Positions 46,693 to 55,707 of a stretch of DNA of 64,000 nt are shown one piece after another (the first letter of the stretch is position 1; every line of letters begins with the position of its first letter). Source of the DNA: Janibacter terrae NBRC 107853 (lineage in GTDB: Bacteria > Actinomycetota > Actinomycetes > Actinomycetales > Dermatophilaceae). The stretch is taken from assembly GCF_001591405.1 (NCBI RefSeq), contig NZ_BCUV01000004.1, positions 62,001 through 126,000 on the forward strand, read 5' to 3'. The notes under the pieces were generated by a model that worked only from the letters and a program-made list of their open reading frames with translations, did not search any database and had not been told where the DNA came from. A program made the translations under genes and the position numbers.

Positions 46693-46808
46693 CGGAGGGG
46701 AGTACCCCCAAGCGTTGGCTCGTCAGCACGGTCGGTCCGCCGACCCGGGTCATCGGCCCCCTCGGGGGTGGGAGAGACCTCCGGACGTTGTGTTCCCTGT
46801 CCGGAAGG
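46693..46808 (+). promoter_or_regulatory. yybP-ykoY manganese riboswitch with ribosome-site control
   Basis: The leader carries the aptamer hallmarks: GGGGAGTA at 46697-46704, CGTCA at 46721-46725, and GAGACCT at 46774-46780. P1 pairs CGGAGG (46693-46698) with CCTCCG (46778-46783). A second hairpin, CCGGAC (46781-46786) with GTCCGG (46799-46804), shares bases with P1 and covers the first two bases of the ribosome site GGAAGG (46803-46808). The two folds exclude each other, so Mn2+ binding should expose the site and switch translation on. The family is known to sense Mn2+ and to precede TerC/Alx and MntP exporters, as here. Confidence 0.85.
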
Positions 46809-46814
46809 TTCTCG

Positions 46815-47852
46815 TTGTCCACCATCTCATCGCTCCAGCCGTCGATCATGAGCGGCGGCACCATGGACGTGCCGACCTGGGCGTGGCTCCTCACGCTCGG
46901 TGTCGCCGCCGCGGTGCTGCTCTTCGACGTCATCTGGGTGGCCCGCAACCCGCACGTCCCCTCCACGCGCGAGGTCGCGACGATCCTCAGCATCTACGTC
47001 TCGGCGGCAGTGCTCTTCGGCATCGGCCTGTGGTTGATGGAAGGGGGTGACCGCGGGACCGAGTTCTTCGCCGGGTGGTTGACCGAGTACTCGCTCTCGG
47101 TCGACAACCTCTTCATCTTCATCATCATCATGGCGAAGTTCGGCGTGCCGGCCCGGTTCCAGCAGACCGCGCTCCTGTGGGGCATCATCATCGCGATCGT
47201 CCTGCGGACGATCTTCATCTTCGTCGGCGCCGCCGCGATCAACCAGTTCGCCTGGGTCTTCTACATCTTCGGCGCCTTCCTCATCTACACCGCGTTCAAC
47301 CTCGCCACGGAGAGCCACGACGAGGAGGACGAGTGGGAGCCCAACGCGGTCATCAAGTGGTTCCAGCGGACCGTGCCGAGCACGACCGAGTGGGCCCCCA
47401 AGCTCTTCACCAAGGAGAACGGCAAGCGCGTCGCGACTCCTCTCTTCATCGTCGTCATCGCCCTCGGCATGACCGACCTGCTCTTCGCCCTGGACTCGAT
47501 CCCGGCGATCTACGGCCTCACCAAGGAGCCGTACATCGTCCTCACGGCGAACCTCTTCGCGCTCATGGGTCTGCGCCAGCTGTACTTCCTCATCGGTGGT
47601 CTGCTGAAGAAGCTCGTCTACATGAGCCTGGGCCTGTCGGTCCTGCTCGCCTTCATCGGCGTCAAGCTCATCCTCCACGCGCTCCACGAGAACACGCTGC
47701 CCTTCATCAACGGCGGCGAGCACGTGAGCGTCCCGGAGATCTCCACGCTCTTCTCCCTCGGCGCCATCGTCCTCATCCTCGGTGTCACGACGGTCGCCAG
47801 CCTCTGGAAGTCCAACAAGGACGCCAAGGAGGGCATCGGCTCCGACCACTGA
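46815..47852 (+). CDS. TerC/Alx-family membrane protein, probable manganese exporter
   Basis: This 345-residue (from TTG 46815) TerC-family protein has about nine helices and the two family metal-site motifs EYSLSVDNLFIFIIIM and LLFALDSIPAIYGLT. TerC/Alx proteins export Mn2+ and assist exported metalloproteins. A manganese riboswitch directly upstream supports that role. The start is uncertain: TTG 46815 lies six bases after the ribosome site GGAAGG, while ATG 46848 and ATG 46863 (MDVPTWAWLL) give shorter, more usual N-termini but have no ribosome site. A perfect 19-base terminator hairpin follows, so the gene is a single unit. Confidence 0.9.
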   Translation: MSTISSLQPSIMSGGTMDVPTWAWLLTLGVAAAVLLFDVIWVARNPHVPSTREVATILSIYVSAAVLFGIGLWLMEGGDRGTEFFAGWLTEYSLSVDNLFIFIIIMAKFGVPARFQQTALLWGIIIAIVLRTIFIFVGAAAINQFAWVFYIFGAFLIYTAFNLATESHDEEDEWEPNAVIKWFQRTVPSTTEWAPKLFTKENGKRVATPLFIVVIALGMTDLLFALDSIPAIYGLTKEPYIVLTANLFALMGLRQLYFLIGGLLKKLVYMSLGLSVLLAFIGVKLILHALHENTLPFINGGEHVSVPEISTLFSLGAIVLILGVTTVASLWKSNKDAKEGIGSDH

Positions 47853-47859
47853 GCCGGCA

Positions 47860-47903
47860 GACGAAGGGGGTCGGTCACGCCGCGGTGACCGACCCCCTTC
47901 GTC
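47860..47903. terminator. Hairpin terminator, CGAAGGGGG pair
   Basis: GACGAAGGGGGTCGGTCAC (47860-47878) is perfectly complementary to 47885-47903 with a 6-base loop. It lies between convergent genes and should work in both directions. Confidence 0.92.
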
Positions 47904-47909
47904 ATCTCC

Positions 47910-48794
47910 TCAGACGGGCAGCTCGGTGGCGGGGGTGCGCTGACCCAGGCCGAGGACGAGGATGCTCGCCAGGACCACGAGCGTCATCCCGCCGAGCTGC
48001 ACGGGGTCGAGGCGCTGGCCGAGCACGAGCAACCCGGCGAGCGCCGCCACGGCGGGCTCGAGGCTGAGCAGGATGCCGAAGACCGCGGGCGCGAGCCGTC
48101 GGAGGGCGAAGAGCTCGAGGGAGTAGGGCAGGACGGACGAGAGGACGGCGATGCCCAGCCCCTTGAGCAGCACCTCGGCGTCCCAGGCGCCGGTCCCGTG
48201 CCGGGCGACGTCGAGCAGGCCGAAGGGGAGGACCAGGAGCGTCGCGACGACCATGGCGAGGGCGAGCCCCTCCAGCTTGGGGAAGGCCGCTCCGGTCCGG
48301 CCGGAGAAGACGATGTACCCGGCCCAGCAGGCACCCGCCGCGAGGGCGAGCGCGATGCCCGTGCCCTCGAGCTCGTCGAGGGGGATGCTCAGGGCCCGGG
48401 AGATCAGGACGACCCCGACCCCCGCGGCGCCGACCGCGAGGAGGTCGCGCGGGCGGCGCGAGAGGACGGCAGCGAGCGCCAGGGGCCCGACGAACTCGAT
48501 CGTCACGGCGACGCCGATCGGCAGGTGACCGAGCGAGCCGTAGAAGGCGAAGTTCATCATCCCGAGCGCGGCACCGAAGCACGTGACCGTCGCCCAGTCC
48601 CGGCGGGTGTGGCCGCGCCAGCGCGGCCGGGCGACGAGCAGGAGGATCGCCGTCGCGAAGCCGAGCCGCAGGATGACCGAGCCGGCCGCGCCGATCTCCG
48701 GGACGAGGGTGGCCGCGAGCGCCCCGCCGAACTGCACCGAGAGCACTCCCGCGAGGACGAGGAAGGGCGCTGGGACGGCATCGACACGACTCAC
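47910..48794 (-). CDS. EamA/DMT-superfamily exporter (RhtA-like)
   Basis: The 294-residue protein has ten predicted helices in two EamA repeats. The first holds FGGALAATLVPEIGAAGSVILR and GMMNFAFYGSLGHLPIG followed by VAVTIEFVGPLALA, a pattern seen in the RhtA threonine/homoserine exporter branch; the second contains SSVLPYSLELFALRRL and LLSLEPAVAALAG. It probably exports an amino acid or related metabolite, but the substrate is not shown by sequence. GTG 48794 is preceded by TAGGGT at a six-base distance, so the transcript is likely leaderless. It ends at the shared terminator with the TerC-family gene. Confidence 0.85.
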   Translation of the reverse strand: MSRVDAVPAPFLVLAGVLSVQFGGALAATLVPEIGAAGSVILRLGFATAILLLVARPRWRGHTRRDWATVTCFGAALGMMNFAFYGSLGHLPIGVAVTIEFVGPLALAAVLSRRPRDLLAVGAAGVGVVLISRALSIPLDELEGTGIALALAAGACWAGYIVFSGRTGAAFPKLEGLALAMVVATLLVLPFGLLDVARHGTGAWDAEVLLKGLGIAVLSSVLPYSLELFALRRLAPAVFGILLSLEPAVAALAGLLVLGQRLDPVQLGGMTLVVLASILVLGLGQRTPATELPV

Positions 48795-48800
48795 GGCGTC

Positions 48801-48806
48801 ACCCTA
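48801..48806 (-). promoter_or_regulatory. Leaderless promoter of the EamA gene
   Basis: TAGGGT on the minus strand is followed by six bases and the GTG at 48794. A small GGCGGC/GCCGCC hairpin (48861-48876) lies between this promoter and the upstream transporter gene and may end that gene's transcript. Confidence 0.55.
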
Positions 48807-48889
48807 GTCTTCGGCCCCGGGGCCACCTACCTGTCTCGTCCCGGAGGCCGACGAGACGCAGGCGGCCGGCGCCGCCCCGGACGAGGTCG

Positions 48890-49777
48890 TCAGTCGACGA
48901 GCTGCGGCGTCGTGGCGCGTCGGGCGCGCACGTCACGGCTGATCACGAGGCCGAAGACCGGCGCGAACAGGTACATGAAGATCGAGTAGATGGCGGCCGC
49001 GATCGCGACCTCGGTGCTGCCCAGCACGCTGAGGGCGATGGTCAGGGCGATCGTCGTGTTGTGGATGCCGACCTCCATCGAGGTGGCGATCGCCTGCCGG
49101 TCGTCCAGACGCATCAGCCGGGCGCCGAGGTAGCCGATGGTCAGGCTGGCGAGGCAGAAGAGTGCGGTCACGAGGCCGAGCTGCTCGAGGTAGCCGGCGA
49201 CGTCGTCGCGCTCGCCGACGAGGGCGCCGACGGCGACCACGACGAGGACGCTGATCGAGAAGATGCGGACCGGGCGGTCGGCCCGGACGGCGAAGGCCTG
49301 CGAGCGATGGCGCACCACCATGCCCAGGCCGACGGGGACGAGGACGATGGCGATGACCTGGAGGACCTTGCCGACCTGGAGGCCGAGCTCTCCGTCGGCC
49401 TCGAACCAGCCGATCGCGAGGTTGGTGATGACGGGGATGCTGACCACCGCCAGCACCGAGTTGACGGCCGTCAGCGTGATGTTGAGGGCGACGTCCCCAT
49501 GGAAGAGGTGGCTGAAGAGGTTGGCCGTCGTCCCGCCCGGCGAGGCGGCGAGCAGCATCACGCCCACCGCGAGCAGGGGGTCGACGTCGAAGGCGATGAC
49601 CAGCCCGAAGGCGACGAGCGGAAGGACGAGCACCTGCAGCACGAGGGCCACGACGACGGCCTTGGGCGATCGTGCGACCCGACGGAAGTCGCCGACGGTC
49701 AGGGACAGGCCGAGGCCGAACATGATGATCGCCAGGGCGATCGGCAGACCGATCGAGATCAGGGGGGAGTCGTTCAT
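48890..49777 (-). CDS. BASS-family (bile acid:Na+ symporter-like) transporter
   Basis: The 295-residue protein has nine or ten helices with two family motifs: MFGLGLSLTVGDFRRV near the start, the sodium-site region LLAASPGGTTANLFSHL, and SMEVGIHNTTIALTIAL in the second half with the paired E-x-G-x-x-N. Such proteins move organic anions with sodium; in bacteria substrates include pyruvate, pantoate and others, so I leave it open. The ATG at 49777 has AAGGA about ten bases upstream. A 7-base inverted repeat 58-77 bases upstream may be an operator. The EamA gene follows on the same strand with its own promoter. Confidence 0.88.
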   Translation of the reverse strand: MNDSPLISIGLPIALAIIMFGLGLSLTVGDFRRVARSPKAVVVALVLQVLVLPLVAFGLVIAFDVDPLLAVGVMLLAASPGGTTANLFSHLFHGDVALNITLTAVNSVLAVVSIPVITNLAIGWFEADGELGLQVGKVLQVIAIVLVPVGLGMVVRHRSQAFAVRADRPVRIFSISVLVVVAVGALVGERDDVAGYLEQLGLVTALFCLASLTIGYLGARLMRLDDRQAIATSMEVGIHNTTIALTIALSVLGSTEVAIAAAIYSIFMYLFAPVFGLVISRDVRARRATTPQLVD

Positions 49778-49834
49778 GGCCAGCCGCGTCCTTGCCGTCG
49801 GGGTCGATCACGCTCGGGTCACCGGGAGAACTCA

Positions 49835-49854
49835 GGGTTACTGATGGGTAACCC
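49835..49854. promoter_or_regulatory. Palindrome upstream of the BASS gene
   Basis: GGGTTAC (49835-49841) and its complement GTAACCC (49848-49854) flank a 6-base spacer. The 20-base element lies upstream of the BASS start and 74 bases downstream of the MBL gene. It could be a repressor site or a small hairpin. Confidence 0.4.
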
Positions 49855-49927
49855 AGCCCGCTGGTGAGCAGTGTGGAGGGCCGGGCGTCGTCCCGTCAAC
49901 CCCAGCCGGCCCGTCGGGCCCCCGTGC

Positions 49928-50596
49928 TCACCAGCCCCGCTCGCGCCACTCCTGGAGGTGGGGCCGCTCCCTTCCGAGCGTCGTGTCCGAGCCGTGGCCG
50001 GGGTAGACCCACGTGTCGTCGTCGTACACGTCGAAGACCCGCTGGGTGACGTCGGCGTACAGCGACTCGAAGCTCTGGCCCTCCATCTTGGTGTTGCCCA
50101 CCCCGCCCGGGAAGAGACTGTCGCCCGTGAAGAGGTGGACATGGCCCTCGGGGTCGTCGTACGCGAGTGCCACCGATCCCGGGGTGTGCCCCCGAAGGTG
50201 CGTCACGGCCAGCGTGGCCTCGCCGAAGGTGATCGTGTCCCCGTGCGCCAGACGGTGGGCCGGCGCCAGGGGCAGCGCGTCGGCGTCGTCCTCGCCGGCG
50301 TACGTCTCGGGGGAGTACTCCGCAGTGATCTCCGCCAGGGCGCGGACGTGGTCCCAGTGCTGGTGCGTCGTCACGAGGTGGCCGAGGTCCGTCCCGCCCG
50401 CGGCGACGAGCTCGCGGATGCGGTCGGCCTCGTCGGCGGCGTCGATGAGCAGCTGGGCACCGCTCGCCCGGCAGGTGAGCAGGTAGACGTTGTTGTGCAT
50501 CTCGGACACGGAGAGCTTGCGGATCGTCAGGTGGGCCAGCTCCCGGGTGGACCAGGGGCCGCCCGGGGTGACGTCGGGGTCGTAGGTGTCGGTCAT
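49928..50596 (-). CDS. MBL-fold metallohydrolase (glyoxalase II-like)
   Basis: The 222-residue protein has the metallo-beta-lactamase metal motif THQHWDH, a following His in LRGHTPGSVAL, an Asp in LFTGDSLFPGG and a last His in YPGHGSDTT, the full set for two metals. The GHTPGS/FTGDSLF/PGHG pattern is that of glyoxalase II-like hydrolases, which cleave thioesters, but the short length and the lack of the C-terminal helices leave the substrate open. The ATG at 50596 follows AAGGAGCGA, and it overlaps the stop of the GH15 gene by four bases (ATGA), so it is translated together with it. Confidence 0.88.
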   Translation of the reverse strand: MTDTYDPDVTPGGPWSTRELAHLTIRKLSVSEMHNNVYLLTCRASGAQLLIDAADEADRIRELVAAGGTDLGHLVTTHQHWDHVRALAEITAEYSPETYAGEDDADALPLAPAHRLAHGDTITFGEATLAVTHLRGHTPGSVALAYDDPEGHVHLFTGDSLFPGGVGNTKMEGQSFESLYADVTQRVFDVYDDDTWVYPGHGSDTTLGRERPHLQEWRERGW

Positions 50597-52449
50597 GAGA
50601 TCGCTCCTTCAACGGGGTGCACGGGGGTCGCTGTGTCGTCCGTCCTGGGGTGCTCGCCACGGGCCGCGGCGGCGTCGGCATCACGCAGCGCGTAGGCGGC
50701 GCCGATCAGGGCGAGGTGGCTGAAGGCCTGCGGGAAGTTGCCCGCCTGCCGCCGGCCCCTGACGTCGTACTCCTCGGCGACGAGACCGACGTCGTTGAGC
50801 AACCCGCACAGGCGGGCCATGAGGGCGTGCCCCTTGTCGAGCTGCCCGGTGAGGGCGTAGGCGCTCACCAGCCACCAGGAGCAGGCGAGGAAGGGGTGCT
50901 CGTCACCGGCGAGGCCGTCGACGCCCGACTCCGTGCGGTAGCGCAGGAGGTACCCGTCGCGCAGGAGGTCGCGCTCGACGGCGGCGATCGTCCCGAGGAC
51001 CCGCGGGTCGTCCGGGGGCAGGAACCCGACCATCGGGATGAGCAGCAGCGAGGCGTCGACCTCGGTGGTGTCGTAGTGCTGGGTGAAGCTCTGCCGGTCC
51101 TCGTCCCACCCGTGCTCGAGCACGTCCGCGCGCACCCGCTCGCGCAGGTCGCGCCAGGTCTCGACCTCCCCTTCGTACCCGTGGAGCTCGACCGCCCGGA
51201 TGGCGCGGTCGAAGGCGGCCCACACCATCACCCGCGAGTGGGTGAAGTGGCGCAGCGGTCCGCGGATCTCCCACAGGCCGTTGTCCGCGTCCTGCCAGTG
51301 CGTGGCGAGGTTGTTGACGAGGGCGCGCTGGACGGCCCACGACTGGGGCGACTCGGTCAGGCCCTGGGCGCGGGCGTCCTCGAGCGCGATCATCACCTCG
51401 CCGAGGACATCGGTCTGCTTCTGGTCGACGGCACCGTTGCCGATGCGCACGGGACGGCTGCCCGCGTACCCGGGGAGGTGGTCGAGCTCGCGCTCGGGCA
51501 GCTCCCGCCCGCCGTCGACCGCGTACATGATCTGCATGTCCTCCGGGTCGCCGGCGATCGCGCGCACGAGCCAGTCCCGCCACAGCTTGACCGCGCCGAC
51601 GTAGCCCGACTTGAGCAGCGCCTCGAGGGTGAGCGAGGCGTCGCGCAGCCAGCAGTAGCGGTAGTCCCAGTTGCGCTCGCCGCCGAAGTCCTCGGGCAGG
51701 CTCGTGGTGACCGCTGCGACGATGCCGCCCCGGCGCGTGTCGGTGAGCAGGCGCAGGGTGAGCAGCGAGCGCACGACCTCGTCCTGGTACGGCCCCTCGT
51801 AGGTGCAGCGGGCACCCCACTGCGCCGAGCGCTGGTACGTCGCCTCGATGCGTGAGCGGATGTCGAGCGGCGGGGGGATCGGCTTGTAGGAGGCGAACCA
51901 CGTCGTGGAGAAGTTGTAGTGCTCGCCCGCGCGCACGGTCCACCGGTCGCGGTGGTGGTCGCCCTCGGGCACGGGCAGCCGGGAGCCGCGCAGGACGAGC
52001 ATGTCGTTGCCGGCGATGGCGGTGATGACCTCGCGGTCCTGCTCGTGGCCGGGGGAGTGCGCCACCCACGGGCGGATCCGGCCGTAGCCGAAGCGCACGA
52101 CCCACTCCTGGCGCATCTCGACCTCGCCCTCGAGGCCCTCGACGACGCGGACGAGGTCCGCGCGCCCGTCGCCGAGGGGCATGAGATCGGTCACCTTGAC
52201 CGCCCCGGTGGCGGTGCGGTGGGTGGTCTCGAGGATGAAGGAGTCGCCGCGGTAGGCGCGGGTCGTCGTCGCCTCGCCGACCGGGCCGATGAGCCACCGG
52301 CCGTGCTCGGGGGTGCCGAGCAGCGCGGTGAAGCACGACGAGGAGTCGAAGCGCGGCAGGCAGAGCCAGTCGACCGAGCCCCCCTTGGACACCAGGGCGG
52401 CGGTCTCGGTGTCGCCGATGGCGGCATAGTCCTCGATCGGTGTCGTCAT
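50593..52449 (-). CDS. Glycoside hydrolase family 15 (trehalase/glucoamylase-like)
   Basis: The 618-residue cytoplasmic protein has the GH15 layout: an N-terminal beta-sandwich beginning [17 protein letters not shown] with [12 protein letters not shown], then an (alpha/alpha)6 barrel. The motif [18 protein letters not shown], the first catalytic Glu in DNGLWEIRG, and the second in LVAEEYD are present. Actinobacterial proteins of this kind include trehalases and oligosaccharide glucosidases. There is no signal peptide, so an internal sugar such as trehalose is likely (inference). TAGCCT lies six bases before the ATG on the minus strand, so it too has a leaderless-type start. It is followed by the MBL gene with a four-base overlap. 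Confidence 0.92.
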   Translation of the reverse strand: MTTPIEDYAAIGDTETAALVSKGGSVDWLCLPRFDSSSCFTALLGTPEHGRWLIGPVGEATTTRAYRGDSFILETTHRTATGAVKVTDLMPLGDGRADLVRVVEGLEGEVEMRQEWVVRFGYGRIRPWVAHSPGHEQDREVITAIAGNDMLVLRGSRLPVPEGDHHRDRWTVRAGEHYNFSTTWFASYKPIPPPLDIRSRIEATYQRSAQWGARCTYEGPYQDEVVRSLLTLRLLTDTRRGGIVAAVTTSLPEDFGGERNWDYRYCWLRDASLTLEALLKSGYVGAVKLWRDWLVRAIAGDPEDMQIMYAVDGGRELPERELDHLPGYAGSRPVRIGNGAVDQKQTDVLGEVMIALEDARAQGLTESPQSWAVQRALVNNLATHWQDADNGLWEIRGPLRHFTHSRVMVWAAFDRAIRAVELHGYEGEVETWRDLRERVRADVLEHGWDEDRQSFTQHYDTTEVDASLLLIPMVGFLPPDDPRVLGTIAAVERDLLRDGYLLRYRTESGVDGLAGDEHPFLACSWWLVSAYALTGQLDKGHALMARLCGLLNDVGLVAEEYDVRGRRQAGNFPQAFSHLALIGAAYALRDADAAAARGEHPRTDDTATPVHPVEGAIS

Positions 52450-52499
52450 CCGCTCAGGCTAGGCCCTGCTTCGGCCCGTCCGGCGAAGGGGGGAGAGCG

Positions 52500-52522
52500 C
52501 TGTCGGTGGTCCCGCCTAAGGT
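52500..52522 (+). promoter_or_regulatory. PafBC-type DNA-damage promoter of uvrA
   Basis: CTGTCGGTG (52500-52508), eight bases, then TAAGGT (52517-52522) matches the PafBC consensus at all but the first position. The GTG of uvrA follows after seven bases. On the minus strand the nearby TAGCCT (52456-52461) serves the divergent GH15 gene. Confidence 0.8.
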
Positions 52523-52529
52523 TGGGTGC

Positions 52530-55500
52530 GTGACTGTTGCCAAGGCCGCCGGCTCCCGCCTGCACGACCGGATCGTCGTCCAGGGGGCCCGCGAGCACAA
52601 CCTCAAGAACATCCATGTCGACATCCCACGCGACTCCCTGGTGGTCTTCACCGGGCTGTCGGGGTCGGGCAAGTCGTCGCTGGCCTTCGACACGATCTTC
52701 GCCGAGGGGCAGCGCCGGTACGTCGAGTCCCTGTCGGCCTACGCGCGGCAGTTCCTCGGCCAGATGGACAAGCCGGACGTCGACTTCATCGAGGGGCTGT
52801 CGCCCGCGGTGTCCATCGACCAGAAGTCGACGAACCGCAACCCCCGATCGACCGTGGGCACGATCACCGAGGTCCACGACTACCTGCGTCTGCTCTTCGC
52901 CCGCGTCGGTCGGCCGCACTGCCCGGTCTGCGGCGAGGCGATCACCCGTCAGAGCCCGCAGCAGATCGTCGACCGGCTCCTCGAGCTGCCCGAGCGCACC
53001 CGCTTCCAGGTCCTGGCGCCGGTCGTGCGCGCCCGTAAGGGCGAGTTCGTCGACCTCTTCTCCGAGCTGCGGACCAAGGGCTACAGCCGGGCCCGCGTGG
53101 ACGGGGAGGTCGTCTCGCTCGCGGAGCCGCCGACGCTGGAGAAGCAGGTCAAGCACACCATCGACGTCGTCGTCGACCGCCTCGTGGCGAAGGGGGAGGA
53201 GGACCGGGCCGCGAAGCAGCGGGTCACCGACTCCGTGGAGACCGCCCTCGGGCTCGCCGGGGGCGTGCTCGTCATCGACTTCGTCGACCTCGACGAGGAC
53301 GACCCGCAGCGTCAGCGCCGCTACTCCGAGACGATGGCCTGCCCCAACGACCACCCGCTCAACATCGACGAGATCGAGCCGCGGTCCTTCTCCTTCAACT
53401 CCCCCTTCGGCGCCTGCCCGGTCTGCACGGGCCTGGGGACGGAGCTCGAGGTCGACGCGGAGCTCGTCGTCCCCGACGACGACCTGACGCTCGCGGAGGG
53501 GGCCATCGCGCCCTGGGCGCAGGGGACCCAGTCGGCCCAGTACTTCCAGCGCACGATGTCGGCGCTCGGCGACGACCTCGGCTTCGACATGGACACGCCG
53601 TGGCGGGCGCTGCCGAGCCGCGCCCGCGAGGCGCTCCTGCACGGACGCAACCACAAGGTGCACGTCAAGTACCGCAACCGCTTCGGGCGGGAGCGCTCCT
53701 ACAGCACCGGCTTCGAGGGGGTCATCCCCTTCATCAAGCGCCGGCACACCGAGACCGAGTCGGACTGGAGCCGGGAGAAGTACGAGGGGTACATGCGCGA
53801 GATCCCGTGCCCGACGTGCCGGGGGACCCGCCTGAAGCCGGAGTCCCTCGCCGTCCTCGTCGGTGGGCAGAGCATCGCCGACGTCTCCTCGCTCTCGATC
53901 CGCGAGGCGGCCGGGTTCCTCGACACCGTCGACTTCAGCGAGCGTGAGCGGCAGATCGCCGAGCAGGTCATCAAGGAGATCAACGCACGGCTGGGCTTCC
54001 TCCTCGACGTGGGCCTGGAGTACCTCTCCCTCTCGCGGGCCGCGGGCACGCTCTCCGGTGGCGAGGCGCAACGCATCCGGCTGGCCACGCAGATCGGCTC
54101 GGGCCTGGTGGGCGTGCTCTACGTGCTCGACGAGCCGAGCATCGGTCTGCACCAGCGCGACAACCACCGGCTCATCGAGACGCTGACCCGGCTGCGCGAC
54201 CTCGGCAACACACTGATCGTCGTCGAGCACGACGAGGACACCATCGCCGCCTCGGACTGGGTCGTCGACATCGGCCCGGGAGCGGGGGAGCACGGCGGTC
54301 ATGTCGTCCACTCCGGGCCGCTCGCCGACCTGCTGACGAGCGAGCGCTCGGTGACCGGCCGCTACCTCTCCGGCGACCTCGAGATCCCGGTCCCGGCCGT
54401 GCGCCGACCGCAGGACCCCGCGCGCGAGGTCACGGTCAAGGGAGCCAAGGAGCACAACCTCGCCGGCATCGACGTCAGCTTCCCGCTGGGCAACTTCGTC
54501 GCGGTGACGGGCGTGTCCGGGTCCGGCAAGTCGACCCTCGTCAACGACATCCTCTACAACGTCATGGCCAACAAGCTCAACGGCGCCCGCCGGGTGCCGG
54601 GTCGGCACAAGACGGTGACCGGCCTCGAGCACCTCGACAAGGTCGTGCACGTCGATCAGAGCCCCATCGGTCGCACGCCGCGGTCCAACCCGGCGACGTA
54701 CACCGGGGTCTTCGACCACGTCCGCAAGCTCTTCGCCCAGACGAGCGAGGCGAAGGTGCGCGGGTACCAGCCGGGCCGGTTCTCCTTCAACGTCAAGGGC
54801 GGGCGCTGCGACGCGTGCTCCGGTGACGGCACGCTGAAGATCGAGATGAACTTCCTGCCGGACGTCTACGTCCCGTGCGAGGTCTGCCACGGCGCCCGGT
54901 ACAACCGGGAGACCCTCGAGGTGCACTTCAAGGGCAAGAACATCGCCGAGGTCCTCGACATGCCGATCGAGGAGGCCGAGGACTTCTTCGCGGCCGTCCC
55001 GGCGATCGCCCGCCACATGAAGACCCTCAACGCTGTCGGCCTGGGCTACGTGCGCCTCGGGCAGCCGGCGACGACCCTCTCGGGCGGTGAGGCGCAGCGG
55101 GTCAAGCTCGCGGCCGAGCTGCAGAAACGGTCCAACGGGCGCACGATCTACGTGCTCGACGAGCCGACGACCGGCCTGCACTTCGAGGACATCCGCAAGC
55201 TGCTGCTCGTGCTCCAGGGCCTGGTCGACAAGGGCAACTCGGTCCTGGTCATCGAGCACAACCTCGACGTGATCAAGTGCGCCGACTACGTCGTCGACAT
55301 GGGTCCCGAGGGCGGGTCGGGCGGTGGCCAGGTGGTCGCGAGCGGCAGCCCGGAGCAGGTCGCAGCCGTGCCACGCTCCTTCACGGGGCAGTTCCTCGCC
55401 CCGGTGCTCGCCTCCTCGTCGGTCTCGCCCGTCGTCGGCGAGCTCGTCGTCGACGAGGCCGACCCGGCCCCCGCGGCGAAGGGAGCGGCCACGAAGAAGT

Positions 55501-55646
55501 CGGCCTCCGCGAAGAAGACCGCGGCCCGCAGGACCGCGGCCACGAAGGGGACGAAGGTCACCGCGACGAAGAAGACCGCGCCGGCCAAGAAGTCCGTCTC
55601 GAGTGCGGCGAGCGCGGCGGCCCGCCGTGCGAAGAAGGCGGGCTGA
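52530..55646 (+). CDS. uvrA: Excinuclease ABC subunit A with a basic C-terminal tail
   Basis: UvrA finds DNA damage and loads UvrB. The 1038-residue protein has two ABC ATPase modules (Walker [13 protein letters not shown] near residue 44 and [12 protein letters not shown] in the second half; signatures [12 protein letters not shown] and [12 protein letters not shown]), and zinc sites [15 protein letters not shown], and CDACSGDG with CEVCHGARY. After about residue 980 comes a tail of about 58 residues made of Lys/Ala/Thr repeats ([15 protein letters not shown]), with 17 basic and no acidic residues, like histone H1 tails. Usual UvrA proteins stop near residue 970. GTG 52530 is fixed by TAAGGT seven bases upstream and the PafBC element. 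Confidence 0.97.
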   Translation: MTVAKAAGSRLHDRIVVQGAREHNLKNIHVDIPRDSLVVFTGLSGSGKSSLAFDTIFAEGQRRYVESLSAYARQFLGQMDKPDVDFIEGLSPAVSIDQKSTNRNPRSTVGTITEVHDYLRLLFARVGRPHCPVCGEAITRQSPQQIVDRLLELPERTRFQVLAPVVRARKGEFVDLFSELRTKGYSRARVDGEVVSLAEPPTLEKQVKHTIDVVVDRLVAKGEEDRAAKQRVTDSVETALGLAGGVLVIDFVDLDEDDPQRQRRYSETMACPNDHPLNIDEIEPRSFSFNSPFGACPVCTGLGTELEVDAELVVPDDDLTLAEGAIAPWAQGTQSAQYFQRTMSALGDDLGFDMDTPWRALPSRAREALLHGRNHKVHVKYRNRFGRERSYSTGFEGVIPFIKRRHTETESDWSREKYEGYMREIPCPTCRGTRLKPESLAVLVGGQSIADVSSLSIREAAGFLDTVDFSERERQIAEQVIKEINARLGFLLDVGLEYLSLSRAAGTLSGGEAQRIRLATQIGSGLVGVLYVLDEPSIGLHQRDNHRLIETLTRLRDLGNTLIVVEHDEDTIAASDWVVDIGPGAGEHGGHVVHSGPLADLLTSERSVTGRYLSGDLEIPVPAVRRPQDPAREVTVKGAKEHNLAGIDVSFPLGNFVAVTGVSGSGKSTLVNDILYNVMANKLNGARRVPGRHKTVTGLEHLDKVVHVDQSPIGRTPRSNPATYTGVFDHVRKLFAQTSEAKVRGYQPGRFSFNVKGGRCDACSGDGTLKIEMNFLPDVYVPCEVCHGARYNRETLEVHFKGKNIAEVLDMPIEEAEDFFAAVPAIARHMKTLNAVGLGYVRLGQPATTLSGGEAQRVKLAAELQKRSNGRTIYVLDEPTTGLHFEDIRKLLLVLQGLVDKGNSVLVIEHNLDVIKCADYVVDMGPEGGSGGGQVVASGSPEQVAAVPRSFTGQFLAPVLASSSVSPVVGELVVDEADPAPAAKGAATKKSASAKKTAARRTAATKGTKVTATKKTAPAKKSVSSAASAAARRAKKAG

Positions 55647-55652
55647 CGCGAA

Positions 55653-55690
55653 CGGCGAGGGGTGGGGGCCGGCCGCCCCATCCCTCGCCG
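55653..55690. terminator. Hairpin terminator between uvrA and livF
   Basis: CGGCGAGGGGTGGGG (55653-55667) pairs with CCCCATCCCTCGCCG (55676-55690) over 15 positions with one G-T wobble. The genes on either side converge on it. Confidence 0.8.
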
Positions 55691-55707
55691 TCCGGACGTG
55701 CCGGGGG

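Noticed and set aside
55460-55646. Considering the uvrA tail a frameshift artefact
   Set aside because: Codon phase keeps G/C at third positions, the composition is that of known histone-like tails, and the stop is directly followed by a terminator.
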